DNA of 7,637 nucleotides from Candidatus Omnitrophota bacterium (GTDB lineage: Bacteria; Omnitrophota; Gorgyraeia; Gygaellales; Profunditerraquicolaceae). This document shows positions 1 to 5,651 of the stretch, piece by piece. The stretch is from contig JAUYDL010000071.1 of the NCBI GenBank assembly GCA_030691865.1, positions 1-7,637 of the forward strand. The letters run 5' to 3'. The notes beneath the pieces are model-generated. The model was not told where the DNA came from and did not search any database. It worked only from the letters and a program-made list of their open reading frames with translations. Position 1 is the stretch's first letter; every line of letters starts with the position of its first letter. The translations under genes and the position numbers were made by a program.

Positions 1-82
1 CGAAAATCTTCTAATTGTGCCTCCAGCAAAAAACGGAAAGCTTATTAATTAGTAATACTATTAGCGGGTGGCGAGCCTTGGA

Positions 83-108
83 CTCCCTGCCTGCCGGCAG
101 GCAGGGAG
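83..108. repeat. 26-bp perfect palindrome
   Basis: Each 13-base half is the exact reverse complement of the other, centred between positions 95 and 96, with core CTGCCTGCCGGCAGGCAG. It is much more GC-rich than its surroundings. Palindromes of this CTGCC/GGCAG type recur as dispersed repeats in some uncultivated bacterial genomes (recollection, not tested here). In RNA it would need an open loop at the GC centre, leaving a stem of about 11 bp. There is no following T-tract, so it is not a standard intrinsic terminator. Confidence 0.8.
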
Positions 109-167
109 CAGCATCTCAAAAATTCGAGCGGGCACGGCTGCCCTAATAAATGCCCCGGCAGAGCGAG

Positions 168-197
168 AATTTTTGCCGAAGCAATTTTTGCCGAAGC
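168..197. repeat. Tandem 15-bp direct repeat
   Basis: AATTTTTGCCGAAGC occurs twice back to back (168-182 and 183-197) with no mismatch, followed by a partial GAAGATTTTC echo. The unit is a multiple of three, so it keeps any overlapping frame open. That explains the spurious open frames here better than real coding does. Confidence 0.75.
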
Positions 198-283
198 GAA
201 GATTTTCATCGCAGGGGAAAATCGAGCAGTGCTGCGAGAGACAAGGCTCGACAGGACCCGCGTAGGATAATAGCAAAGTTTTA

Positions 284-1321
284 TTATTTTAAGACTAAAT
301 TAAAAAGATACCCGAGGGCGACAACCTGCGGAACAGTGACTAAAGGCATCCATAAAGCTACTCTCTTACCGACATTGCTCCAAAGCAGTCCAATCTCCGT
401 GTAATCCGTAACTACTCCGGCCATAAGAAATACAAAGCTATTGCCCAATGCACCGGTCTGCCGGTAAATCTCAAATGCCAGAGGACTTGAACCTTCGGAA
501 CAAACCTCAATTACTGTTGCCACAATCAAAGTTATAATTAATCCCATCAAAGTAGGCCCCATAAATTTATGAAAAAAATGCACAGGGATAAAAGCTCCCG
601 CCAAGCTAGCTAACAACACACCCAAGATAATCCACCCGAGTACCATTTCTGCAAGAGCAAGCATACCTGTAAAAACACCTTTTGAATCTGCAACTATGGA
701 ATCCCGATTAAATTTATAATTGCCTAGGCGCATACGAAAATCATCGATAATCGAATAATCTTTAGCTACCGGCACAATGTTTTTATTCTGCTGGATCCAT
801 CCCTTTTTCTCTAGAAACATAAATATCAATCCAGTATTAATAGCGATGACCACGGCAGCAATAATAATCAGCAGACCCTTTAAACCAAACAAACTCAACA
901 ACATCATAGTGACAGCAAAATTTGCCCAGGGGCTGGCCAAAAGAAAACTTACTACTGCCGGGTTACTTGCCCCCTTCTTATGTAACTGGATAGATAAAGC
1001 CAGTATCCCATGGCTACAGGCACTCATCAGGAACCCTAAAAATACGGCATTAAGAATAGTCAAAGGAGACTTCCGGGCTAAGACTTTAGAGATATATTCC
1101 CTGGGTATATAATGCTCAATAATCCCGCCCAGGAATAGGCCTAATAATACTGCCCACCAGATGGATGCAACATAATGAAAAAGAACTTTACGGAAAGTTT
1201 CCAGCGGCACCAACCAATAGGAAAGAAAAACCAAAACCAGTGTAATAATTGAAACTAGAAATAATTTACTTTTAAAAAAACTCTTATTATCCTGATGGCA
1301 ACAGACAGGAGTCGAAGACAT
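284..1321 (-). CDS. ArsP/DUF318-type permease (SO_0444-like metal efflux candidate)
   Basis: A 345-residue polytopic inner-membrane protein of the ArsP_1 (PF03773) permease superfamily, whose members export organoarsenicals or are assigned to Cu/Zn efflux. The sequence shows the two expected half-repeats. The first has SACSHGILAL (about 100-109), then KKGASNPAVVSFLLASPWAN (115-134). The second has VCSEGSSPLAFE (about 273-284), then GALGNSFVFLMAGVV (290-304). About eight to ten hydrophobic segments are split by a hydrophilic loop near 171-215. A CCHQD motif at residues 7-11 could bind metal. The family's usual CSC in the first repeat reads CSH here. The start is supported by GGAG at a 6-nt spacing, and only 2 nt separate it from the upstream permease stop codon, so the two genes are co-transcribed. 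The substrate is not deducible. Confidence 0.85.
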   Translation of the reverse strand: MSSTPVCCHQDNKSFFKSKLFLVSIITLVLVFLSYWLVPLETFRKVLFHYVASIWWAVLLGLFLGGIIEHYIPREYISKVLARKSPLTILNAVFLGFLMSACSHGILALSIQLHKKGASNPAVVSFLLASPWANFAVTMMLLSLFGLKGLLIIIAAVVIAINTGLIFMFLEKKGWIQQNKNIVPVAKDYSIIDDFRMRLGNYKFNRDSIVADSKGVFTGMLALAEMVLGWIILGVLLASLAGAFIPVHFFHKFMGPTLMGLIITLIVATVIEVCSEGSSPLAFEIYRQTGALGNSFVFLMAGVVTDYTEIGLLWSNVGKRVALWMPLVTVPQVVALGYLFNLVLK

Positions 1322-1323
1322 TT

Positions 1324-2592
1324 TTATCTCCAGATAAACCAGATAAATAAATAAGCAGCGGTTACCGCAGCAATTGTAAAAGGGATTCCTATCTTCATAA
1401 AATCCGTGAATTTAACCCGATATCCTTCTTTTTTAAGTAGGCCACAAGCAACGATATTGGCTGAGGCTCCGATAGGAGTTATATTGCCGCCAAGGCTGGC
1501 GCCAATCAGCAAACCAAAAAGAAACAAAGAAGGATTAATCTGTAATTTATCAGACATAATTATGGCTACAGGGAGCATCGCGGCTAAGAAAGGAACATTA
1601 TCGATAAATGCCGAAAGGATCACCGAAAGAAACACTATCGCCGTATAACCCAGAAAGATATTGCCACCCATCAGGCTGACCAGATAATTAGCCAACACCT
1701 GAATCCATCCGGTAAGCGAGATCCCCCCGACAATAATAAAAATACCCACCAGAAAAAATGTAGTATCCCAATCCAGGCCTTTAAAACCAAAGATGATCGA
1801 AGTTTTGTTTACCAGTTTCTCCCAAACTAAAGCCAGGATACCAAAAACCATGCAAAGCTGGCCGGCCAAGGAGCTAAAACCAGAATCAAAAAATGAAGAG
1901 AGTGCCAATACAATAATTAAACTCACCAATAAAATAGTGGGTACCCAGCTTTTCACCTTTTCTACCGGGATAAGCTGAGTTTTTGTTTTATTTTTCCTGA
2001 AGATAAAATAAAGCACAAAGAAAGAAACAAAAGCCCCCAGCTCTACAGCAAAAAATATACTGGGTTTGCCCTGGTAAAAAAAGAAATCCCCAAAGTTCAT
2101 CTTAGTAAAACCTCCCAAAAGCATACTTGGCGGATCCCCAATTAAGGTAGCGGTACCCTGAAGATTGCTGGAGACGGCAATAGCAATCATCATGTTCGTA
2201 GGATTAATCTTTAGCTTCTTGGCTAGGGCCAAGGCGATGGGCGCCACAATCAATACCGTAGCTACATTTTCTACAAATGCAGAGATAAAGCCGCTTAAAA
2301 GACAGATAAATAAAATCGCCCAAGCAGTGCTCTTGGCCTTATCCACAACTATTTCGGCAATATAAGCAGGAACCCTGCTCTGCATAAATACATCCGCAAT
2401 GATCAAGGTGCCAACAAAGATACCCATCACATTCCAGTTAACCGCCAGAAATGCTTCTTTTAGCGATATGGCGCCAGTTAAAACCAATAACAGACTGCCC
2501 CCCAAAGCAACTAAAGTGCGCTTATGCGGAAGCAGAACAAACAAGAGATAAGAAATTACAAAAACAATTAAAGCTATAATTTTTGGATTCAT
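1324..2592 (-). CDS. Ion-transporter-superfamily permease (ArsB/NhaD/SLC13 type)
   Basis: A 422-residue membrane protein with about 12 hydrophobic segments and the inverted-repeat design of the CitMHS/ArsB/NhaD group. Matching signatures occur in both halves: SAFVENVAT (104-112) with GDPPS (152-156), and SAFIDNVPF (327-335) with NITPIGASAN (370-379). In this superfamily these hairpin regions bind the substrate and coupling ion. Members include Na+/H+ antiporters, arsenite exporters and carboxylate transporters, and the sequence does not discriminate. A TTG at 2628 would add 12 residues. I prefer the ATG at 2592 because it opens directly into the first membrane helix, though neither start has a clear Shine-Dalgarno. 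It lies downstream of the MtnX-like phosphatase and 2 nt before the ArsP-type gene, suggesting a transport pair. Confidence 0.88.
   Translation of the reverse strand: MNPKIIALIVFVISYLLFVLLPHKRTLVALGGSLLLVLTGAISLKEAFLAVNWNVMGIFVGTLIIADVFMQSRVPAYIAEIVVDKAKSTAWAILFICLLSGFISAFVENVATVLIVAPIALALAKKLKINPTNMMIAIAVSSNLQGTATLIGDPPSMLLGGFTKMNFGDFFFYQGKPSIFFAVELGAFVSFFVLYFIFRKNKTKTQLIPVEKVKSWVPTILLVSLIIVLALSSFFDSGFSSLAGQLCMVFGILALVWEKLVNKTSIIFGFKGLDWDTTFFLVGIFIIVGGISLTGWIQVLANYLVSLMGGNIFLGYTAIVFLSVILSAFIDNVPFLAAMLPVAIIMSDKLQINPSLFLFGLLIGASLGGNITPIGASANIVACGLLKKEGYRVKFTDFMKIGIPFTIAAVTAAYLFIWFIWR
1326..1331 (-). promoter_or_regulatory. Ribosome binding site of the ArsP-type permease
   Basis: GGAGAT on the minus strand places GGAG 6 nt before the ATG at 1321. 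It sits over the last codons and the TAA of the upstream permease, so ribosomes ending there are positioned to restart. It is one of only two clear Shine-Dalgarno sequences at confident gene starts in this window. Confidence 0.7.
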
Positions 2593-2699
2593 AATTTGAA
2601 TGTTAACATAAATAGTCGGGCCAGGCAACTCATTTAGAAAAAGCCGCTGGCCTAATTTTGAAGAGGAGTTTCAGGATTTTAGCCGTAAAATTGAGCTTT

Positions 2700-2768
2700 T
2701 TACTTATGCAGGCACTGGGTAAAAGTTTTTTTGTTCTTGGGTTCTTTAGTCAATTGTTTTGGGTTCAC
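2700..2768 (-). CDS. Possible 22-residue Lys-rich peptide overlapping the phosphatase stop codon
   Basis: A GTG codon overlaps the TGA of the MtnX-like gene. It is preceded by AGGA at a 7-nt spacing, encoded by the last phosphatase codons, and opens a 22-codon frame ending in TAA. The product is Lys/Thr-rich (MNPKQLTKEPKNKK, then TFTQCLHK), with no membrane segment and no family I recognise. The well-placed ribosome site and stop-start overlap are the only support. At this length a chance frame is quite possible. The rest of the gap to the next gene (2593-2699) holds no feature I can support. Confidence 0.22.
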   Translation of the reverse strand: MNPKQLTKEPKNKKTFTQCLHK

Positions 2769-3439
2769 ATTAATTTCCTTTTTAAATAGGTGAAAACGTC
2801 TTTTAAATTATAAAAGGCCATATAATCCAGCTTGCTCTCTTTAAGATACCTAAGTAAATGGTTCTTGGCAAATATCACATGCGCATGTTTAGCCGGACAG
2901 ACATCCGATTCCCCTTCACCGACGTAAATGATTATAGAATCTTTCGGGGCTTTTGCCAAAAGGTTTTTTGTCTTACAATGCGCGCAGATCTGGCAATCTT
3001 TATTTTTAAAGGGATAATCCGTGATCATTTTGCCCTTAGAAAAACTCAATTTATTGGCATAAACTTTAAGCTTATTTATCCCGTTAATTTTTAAAACCCG
3101 GTTAAGGATGTAATCATAATTATCACTTAAAACCAAGGTTTTGACTTTCTTGGCTAACAAAAACTTATAGATTGGCTTAAAATAAGGATCCAGTTTTATC
3201 TTGGGCAAATAAGCATCCAAAGATTTTTTATTTAAATCCATGCCCCGCAGCTGGCCTTCCAGGCAGGTCTTGGAGCCGATCCTGCCGCTCTTCCATCTTT
3301 TTTCCAGCTCTACCCAGCGGTCATCTTTGGAAAAAAGCAAAAGCATATTATCAAAAACATCACAAGTAGCAATAGTATTATCGAAATCAAAAAATACAAC
3401 GCACTTTTTAGGATTAAATTGATTACTTTCTGTCGCCAT
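2765..3439 (-). CDS. MtnX-like HAD-superfamily (subfamily IB) phosphatase
   Basis: A 224-residue soluble phosphatase of the HAD IB/PSPase group, closest in layout to MtnX, the 2-hydroxy-3-keto-5-methylthiopentenyl-1-phosphate phosphatase of methionine salvage. Visible motifs are I, DFDNT with nucleophile Asp18 and acid Asp20; II, LSDNY with Ser105; III, Lys156 in CAHCKTK; and IV, GEGESD (174-179). Residues 141-157 hold a C-x2-C-x2-C cluster (149, 152, 155). Motif IV begins with Glu where GD is usual, which may alter Mg2+ binding. No other methionine-salvage gene is visible, so the substrate is open. The start ATG lacks a Shine-Dalgarno, but no better in-frame start exists before motif I. A strong promoter lies about 60 nt upstream, and the transport genes follow it. 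Confidence 0.8.
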   Translation of the reverse strand: MATESNQFNPKKCVVFFDFDNTIATCDVFDNMLLLFSKDDRWVELEKRWKSGRIGSKTCLEGQLRGMDLNKKSLDAYLPKIKLDPYFKPIYKFLLAKKVKTLVLSDNYDYILNRVLKINGINKLKVYANKLSFSKGKMITDYPFKNKDCQICAHCKTKNLLAKAPKDSIIIYVGEGESDVCPAKHAHVIFAKNHLLRYLKESKLDYMAFYNLKDVFTYLKRKLM

Positions 3440-3448
3440 ATAAAAAGT

Positions 3449-3463
3449 TGTAAAAATTTTACA
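3449..3463. promoter_or_regulatory. Operator-like 7-1-7 palindrome in the phosphatase leader
   Basis: TGTAAAA and TTTTACA form a perfect inverted repeat around a single central base. It lies about 10 nt before the MtnX-like start codon and about 30 nt downstream of the predicted transcription start. The symmetry suits a dimeric DNA-binding repressor at a roadblock position. It is AT-rich, so chance is possible, and no regulator gene is present in the window. Confidence 0.35.
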
Positions 3464-3500
3464 TAGGGGTAAAATTGCGGACTAAATCAACTACCAGTTT

Positions 3501-3529
3501 ATTTTAATCCTAACCTCAAAAACTGTCAA
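3501..3529 (-). promoter_or_regulatory. Sigma70-type promoter for the phosphatase/permease genes
   Basis: On the minus strand TTGACA (3524-3529) is followed after exactly 17 bp by TAAAAT (3501-3506), a perfect -35 and a 5/6 match to the -10. The predicted transcript starts near 3494, giving a leader of about 55 nt before the MtnX-like ATG. The -35 box begins 2 nt beyond the 25-bp hairpin that ends the preceding operon. Confidence 0.7.
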
Positions 3530-3531
3530 GG

Positions 3532-3589
3532 AATAAAGGGGACGGTTCTATTTTTTTCTAGCTTAAAAAATAGAACCGTCCCCTTTATT
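3532..3589 (-). terminator. 25-bp perfect hairpin ending the radical SAM operon (REP-like repeat)
   Basis: Arms 3532-3556 and 3565-3589 are exact reverse complements around an 8-nt loop. The arms carry GGGGACGGTTCTA and a T/A run next to the loop. It begins 5 nt after the radical SAM stop codon and ends just before the next promoter, so it is well placed to stop transcription or protect the 3' end. The T-run lies inside the stem rather than after it, so it is not a textbook intrinsic terminator. The same arm sequence is, from memory, a dispersed repeat in several uncultivated genomes, so a REP-like mobile palindrome is the main alternative. A second, 10-bp pairing is possible between 3559-3568 and 3588-3597. 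Confidence 0.65.
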
Positions 3590-3594
3590 TTAAG

Positions 3595-4653
3595 CTAAAA
3601 CACCCCGGGTAAAGCTGTCTGGCAAAATACGCACCTATTTTGCGCCAGATGATACTCTAATATATTGAATTCCTCCCGCTTAATCAAAAGCTTCTGGCAT
3701 TTGCTGCATAAAGTATCCTGTCCCCAGGTGCCAAAATTGCCAACATATACGTAATGCAATCCTTGACTTATACCTAAATCATAGGCCAATTTAAGCGTGC
3801 GTTCAGGAGTAGGCGCATAATCTTTAAATTTATAATCTGCATGAAAACGCGAAATATGCCAGGGGATATCCTTATTTACCGCGGCAATAAACCTTGCTAT
3901 TGCCGTCAACTCCTCCGGAGTATCATTCTCGCCGGGAATAATCAAGGTAGTAATCTCAATCCAGACTCCGGCATCATTTAATAATTGTATAGAATCAAGA
4001 ACCGGGCCAAGCTTAGCTGAACATATCCTTTGATAAGAACTCTCCTTAAAAAACTTCAGGTCGATATTAGCGGCATCCAGATATGGGCTGAATAAAGAAA
4101 TTGCCGCCTGGCTCATATAGCCGTTAGTCACAAATATATTCCGCAGGCCTGCTTCTTTAGCCAGCTTTGCTGTCTCTAAAGCAAACTCAAAATAAATCGT
4201 CGGCTCAGTATAAGTATAGGCAATACTGCGGCAATTATTCTGCCGGGCTAGTTTTATAACTTTATCCGCGCTAAAATCCTCACCCAAATGCTGATTAATG
4301 GGATCAAACACCTCAAATCTTCTATCCAACGAAGCCCCTGCGAGCGTAAGCGAGCTGGGATTAAACTGAGAGATTTCCCAGTTTTGGCAAAAACCGCAAC
4401 GAAAATTACACCCTACGCTGGCAATGGAAAAAGTTGATGTACCGGGAAGGAAATGATACAGTGGTTTCTTCTCAACCGGGTCGATGTTGGCTGCCACAAG
4501 CTTAGCATAATTATGCGTATAAAGGATGCCTGAAATATTCTGCCTTACTCCACAGAAGCCAAATTTACCCTCTGGGATTTTACAGCTATGCGCGCAAAGC
4601 TCGCAACGCACCTGACAATTCTCTAAACGGGTATAAAGCTGAGCTTCTTTCAT
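3595..4653 (-). CDS. amrS: AmmeMemoRadiSam-type radical SAM enzyme
   Basis: A 352-residue radical SAM protein of the PflA-like group that in many genomes accompanies AMMECR1 and Memo homologues (AmmeMemoRadiSam, TIGR04337 type); the reaction was not established to my knowledge. An N-terminal Cys block holds C13, C17, C20, C24 and C34. The 4Fe-4S motif CNFRCGFC (C82, C86, C89) follows SVG. The core has AYTYTEPTIYFEFALE (145-160), VTNGYM (175-180) and NIDLKFF (196-202). A C-terminal zinc-ribbon-like pair is C316/C319 and C341/C344. Residues about 97-125 look like an expansion between the cluster motif and the next helix, partly encoded by a GC-rich repeat-like stretch. The start overlaps the upstream stop by ATGA and lacks a Shine-Dalgarno, implying coupled translation. 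The partner genes are not in the window. Confidence 0.88.
   Translation of the reverse strand: MKEAQLYTRLENCQVRCELCAHSCKIPEGKFGFCGVRQNISGILYTHNYAKLVAANIDPVEKKPLYHFLPGTSTFSIASVGCNFRCGFCQNWEISQFNPSSLTLAGASLDRRFEVFDPINQHLGEDFSADKVIKLARQNNCRSIAYTYTEPTIYFEFALETAKLAKEAGLRNIFVTNGYMSQAAISLFSPYLDAANIDLKFFKESSYQRICSAKLGPVLDSIQLLNDAGVWIEITTLIIPGENDTPEELTAIARFIAAVNKDIPWHISRFHADYKFKDYAPTPERTLKLAYDLGISQGLHYVYVGNFGTWGQDTLCSKCQKLLIKREEFNILEYHLAQNRCVFCQTALPGVF
4337..4360 (-). repeat. GC-rich repeat-like insert inside the radical SAM gene
   Basis: Within the coding sequence, GCGAGC occurs twice around GTAA (4340-4345 and 4350-4355) in a patch flanked by CCCC and GGG, clearly richer in GC than the gene around it. 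In frame it encodes SSLTLAGAS at about residues 100-108, just after the cluster-binding motif, where relatives I recall have a short linker. This resembles a small palindromic repeat fixed in frame within a tolerant loop. Confidence 0.4.
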
Positions 4654-5630
4654 ATAAGTAAATGCACAAACTTTTCTTTTAATAAATGAGATACCTGATG
4701 CAGACTGTCTTTAACTGCAGGCAGCTCTCGATAGAATACACCTATTTTCTCTAAACCCAAGGCATCCGTATAGGCAGAAGTTATTTGGGAGGACAAAAGA
4801 ATTATTTCTTGATTAACTAGCCCTCTAGCCAACGCAGTGGGGCCGGCGAGATCTTTCTGTGGACTAAATAAATAATCCCCTGTCCGAGCTAACTGCGTCA
4901 GTTGATTATTTTCACCTTCATCCCTGCCCACCACCAACCTGGTATGGAGCCCTAAACGAAAATGCCTGCCCACTTTTAAAAGTTCTAGATTTTCCAAATT
5001 TAATTCATCATGCGCCAGTAGCTCTATTAACCTTTTAGAAAAACTAGGGTCGGTCAACAAGCATCCCCCGGCAGGATTGGCGTAATCATTAAGGCCCAAA
5101 TCTTGAGCCAACCGCATCTGTGGAGTGCGCTTCCGGCCGTTAAAATTAAGCAGCTTCTCTCTTTTAACCCAGCCCTCTTTCTCCGCCAAACTTGGAGGAA
5201 AGAACTGTGCCGAAAGCGGCCGCAATAACAAATCATCAAGACCACTTCTCTGCCGAATTAACTTTAAAGCCTGCTTATTTTGGGACATCGGACGCTGGCC
5301 AAGCACCTCGCCGGTAATAATAAACCTTGCTCCCAACTCAGGCATTAATTCCTTGGCTTTACTAAACATAAGAATCTTACAATCAATACAAGGGTTCATG
5401 TTTGAACCAAAACCATAATGCGGTTCTTGGATAAGCTTAAGGAACTCCGTCCCCAAATCTACCTCAATTATTTTTATACCAATATCCGGGAAACTTTTCT
5501 TTATGTCTATTTTACAGAAAGGGATTTTAAAATACAGACCAATTACTTCCAAACCCTGCTCTTTAATAAGTTTTGCCGCCAATAAGCTATCTAGGCCGCC
5601 AGAAATCAGAGCCAACGCTTTTATCTTCAT
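4650..5630 (-). CDS. PP-loop tRNA-thiolation-type protein with NFACT-R_2-like C-terminus
   Basis: A 326-residue protein that probably adenylates and thiolates an RNA base, like MnmA and ThiI. The ATP pyrophosphatase loop is SGGLDS (10-15). NPCIDCK (79-85) gives Cys81 and Cys84, GEVLGQRPMSQ (107-117) is a further conserved-looking loop, and PAGGCLLTDP (186-195) gives Cys190. C84 and C190 are the natural candidates for the catalytic pair. The C-terminal part (about 215-270) has VGRHFRLG, VVGRDEGEN and AGPTALARG, matching my memory of the NFACT-R_2 domain, a predicted RNA-binding module fused to such PP-loop proteins. No THUMP or rhodanese domain is present. The start has no Shine-Dalgarno and lies 21 nt after the ZIP gene. 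The end overlaps the radical SAM start by 4 nt. Confidence 0.82.
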   Translation of the reverse strand: MKIKALALISGGLDSLLAAKLIKEQGLEVIGLYFKIPFCKIDIKKSFPDIGIKIIEVDLGTEFLKLIQEPHYGFGSNMNPCIDCKILMFSKAKELMPELGARFIITGEVLGQRPMSQNKQALKLIRQRSGLDDLLLRPLSAQFFPPSLAEKEGWVKREKLLNFNGRKRTPQMRLAQDLGLNDYANPAGGCLLTDPSFSKRLIELLAHDELNLENLELLKVGRHFRLGLHTRLVVGRDEGENNQLTQLARTGDYLFSPQKDLAGPTALARGLVNQEIILLSSQITSAYTDALGLEKIGVFYRELPAVKDSLHQVSHLLKEKFVHLLI

Positions 5631-5651
5631 GAAAATTTTTAGATATTTTAA

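Larger units (their letters stand above)
58..273. repeat. TIR-flanked non-coding repeat element (MITE-like or structured 3' region)
   Basis: This gene-free stretch lies just downstream of the ArsP-type permease stop codon. Its ends are imperfect inverted repeats. CTATTA (58-63) matches TAATAG (268-273), GCGGGT (64-69) matches ACCCGC (256-261), and CGAGCCTTG (72-80) matches CAAGGCTCG (242-250), with short unmatched spacers. Inside are a 26-bp perfect palindrome (83-108) and a tandem 15-bp duplication (168-197). Short reading frames cross it on both strands, but they are compositionally repeat-like and resemble no protein family I know. No transposase is encoded, so if it is mobile it would depend on a partner elsewhere. 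It could equally be a long folded transcript end. Positions 1-57 show nothing that can be supported. Confidence 0.55.

Noticed and set aside
1..57. GGAGG on the minus strand (complement of 20-24), suggesting a gene starting beyond the left edge.
   Set aside because: No ATG, GTG or TTG lies within a workable distance inside the window; only an ATT at 13-15 does, which is too weak to call a gene.
61..404. Overlapping open frames of 65-84 codons on both strands in the left repeat region.
   Set aside because: They translate palindromic and tandem repeats (for example the CRQAG stretch appears on both strands), have no family resemblance, and stay open because the repeats have few stops.
2593..2633. 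TTG at 2628 as the start of the ion-transporter-superfamily permease, and ATG at 2633 in another frame.
   Set aside because: The ATG at 2592 opens directly into the first membrane helix; the TTG adds 12 uncharacteristic residues without a Shine-Dalgarno, and the 2633 frame ends after 14 codons.
2676..2691. ATTTTA/TAAAAT stem-loop as a terminator after the phosphatase gene.
   Set aside because: Only six A-T pairs around a GCCG loop, with no T-tract on the transcribed minus strand; too weak.
2610..2712. Plus-strand open stretch ending in FEEEFQDFSRKIELFTYAGTG before a TAA.
   Set aside because: It reads like protein but has no start codon, follows an in-frame stop, opposes all neighbouring genes and matches no family I know. 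A gene remnant is possible but cannot be supported.
2765..3439. Phosphoserine phosphatase (SerB) identity for the HAD-IB protein.
   Set aside because: The spacing and the CK motif III context resemble the MtnX group more closely, and no serine pathway gene is nearby; the substrate is left open.
5054..5418. Open frames of 63 and 97 codons overlapping the PP-loop gene on both strands.
   Set aside because: Shadows of a gene with clear domain motifs; their translations show no recognisable features.
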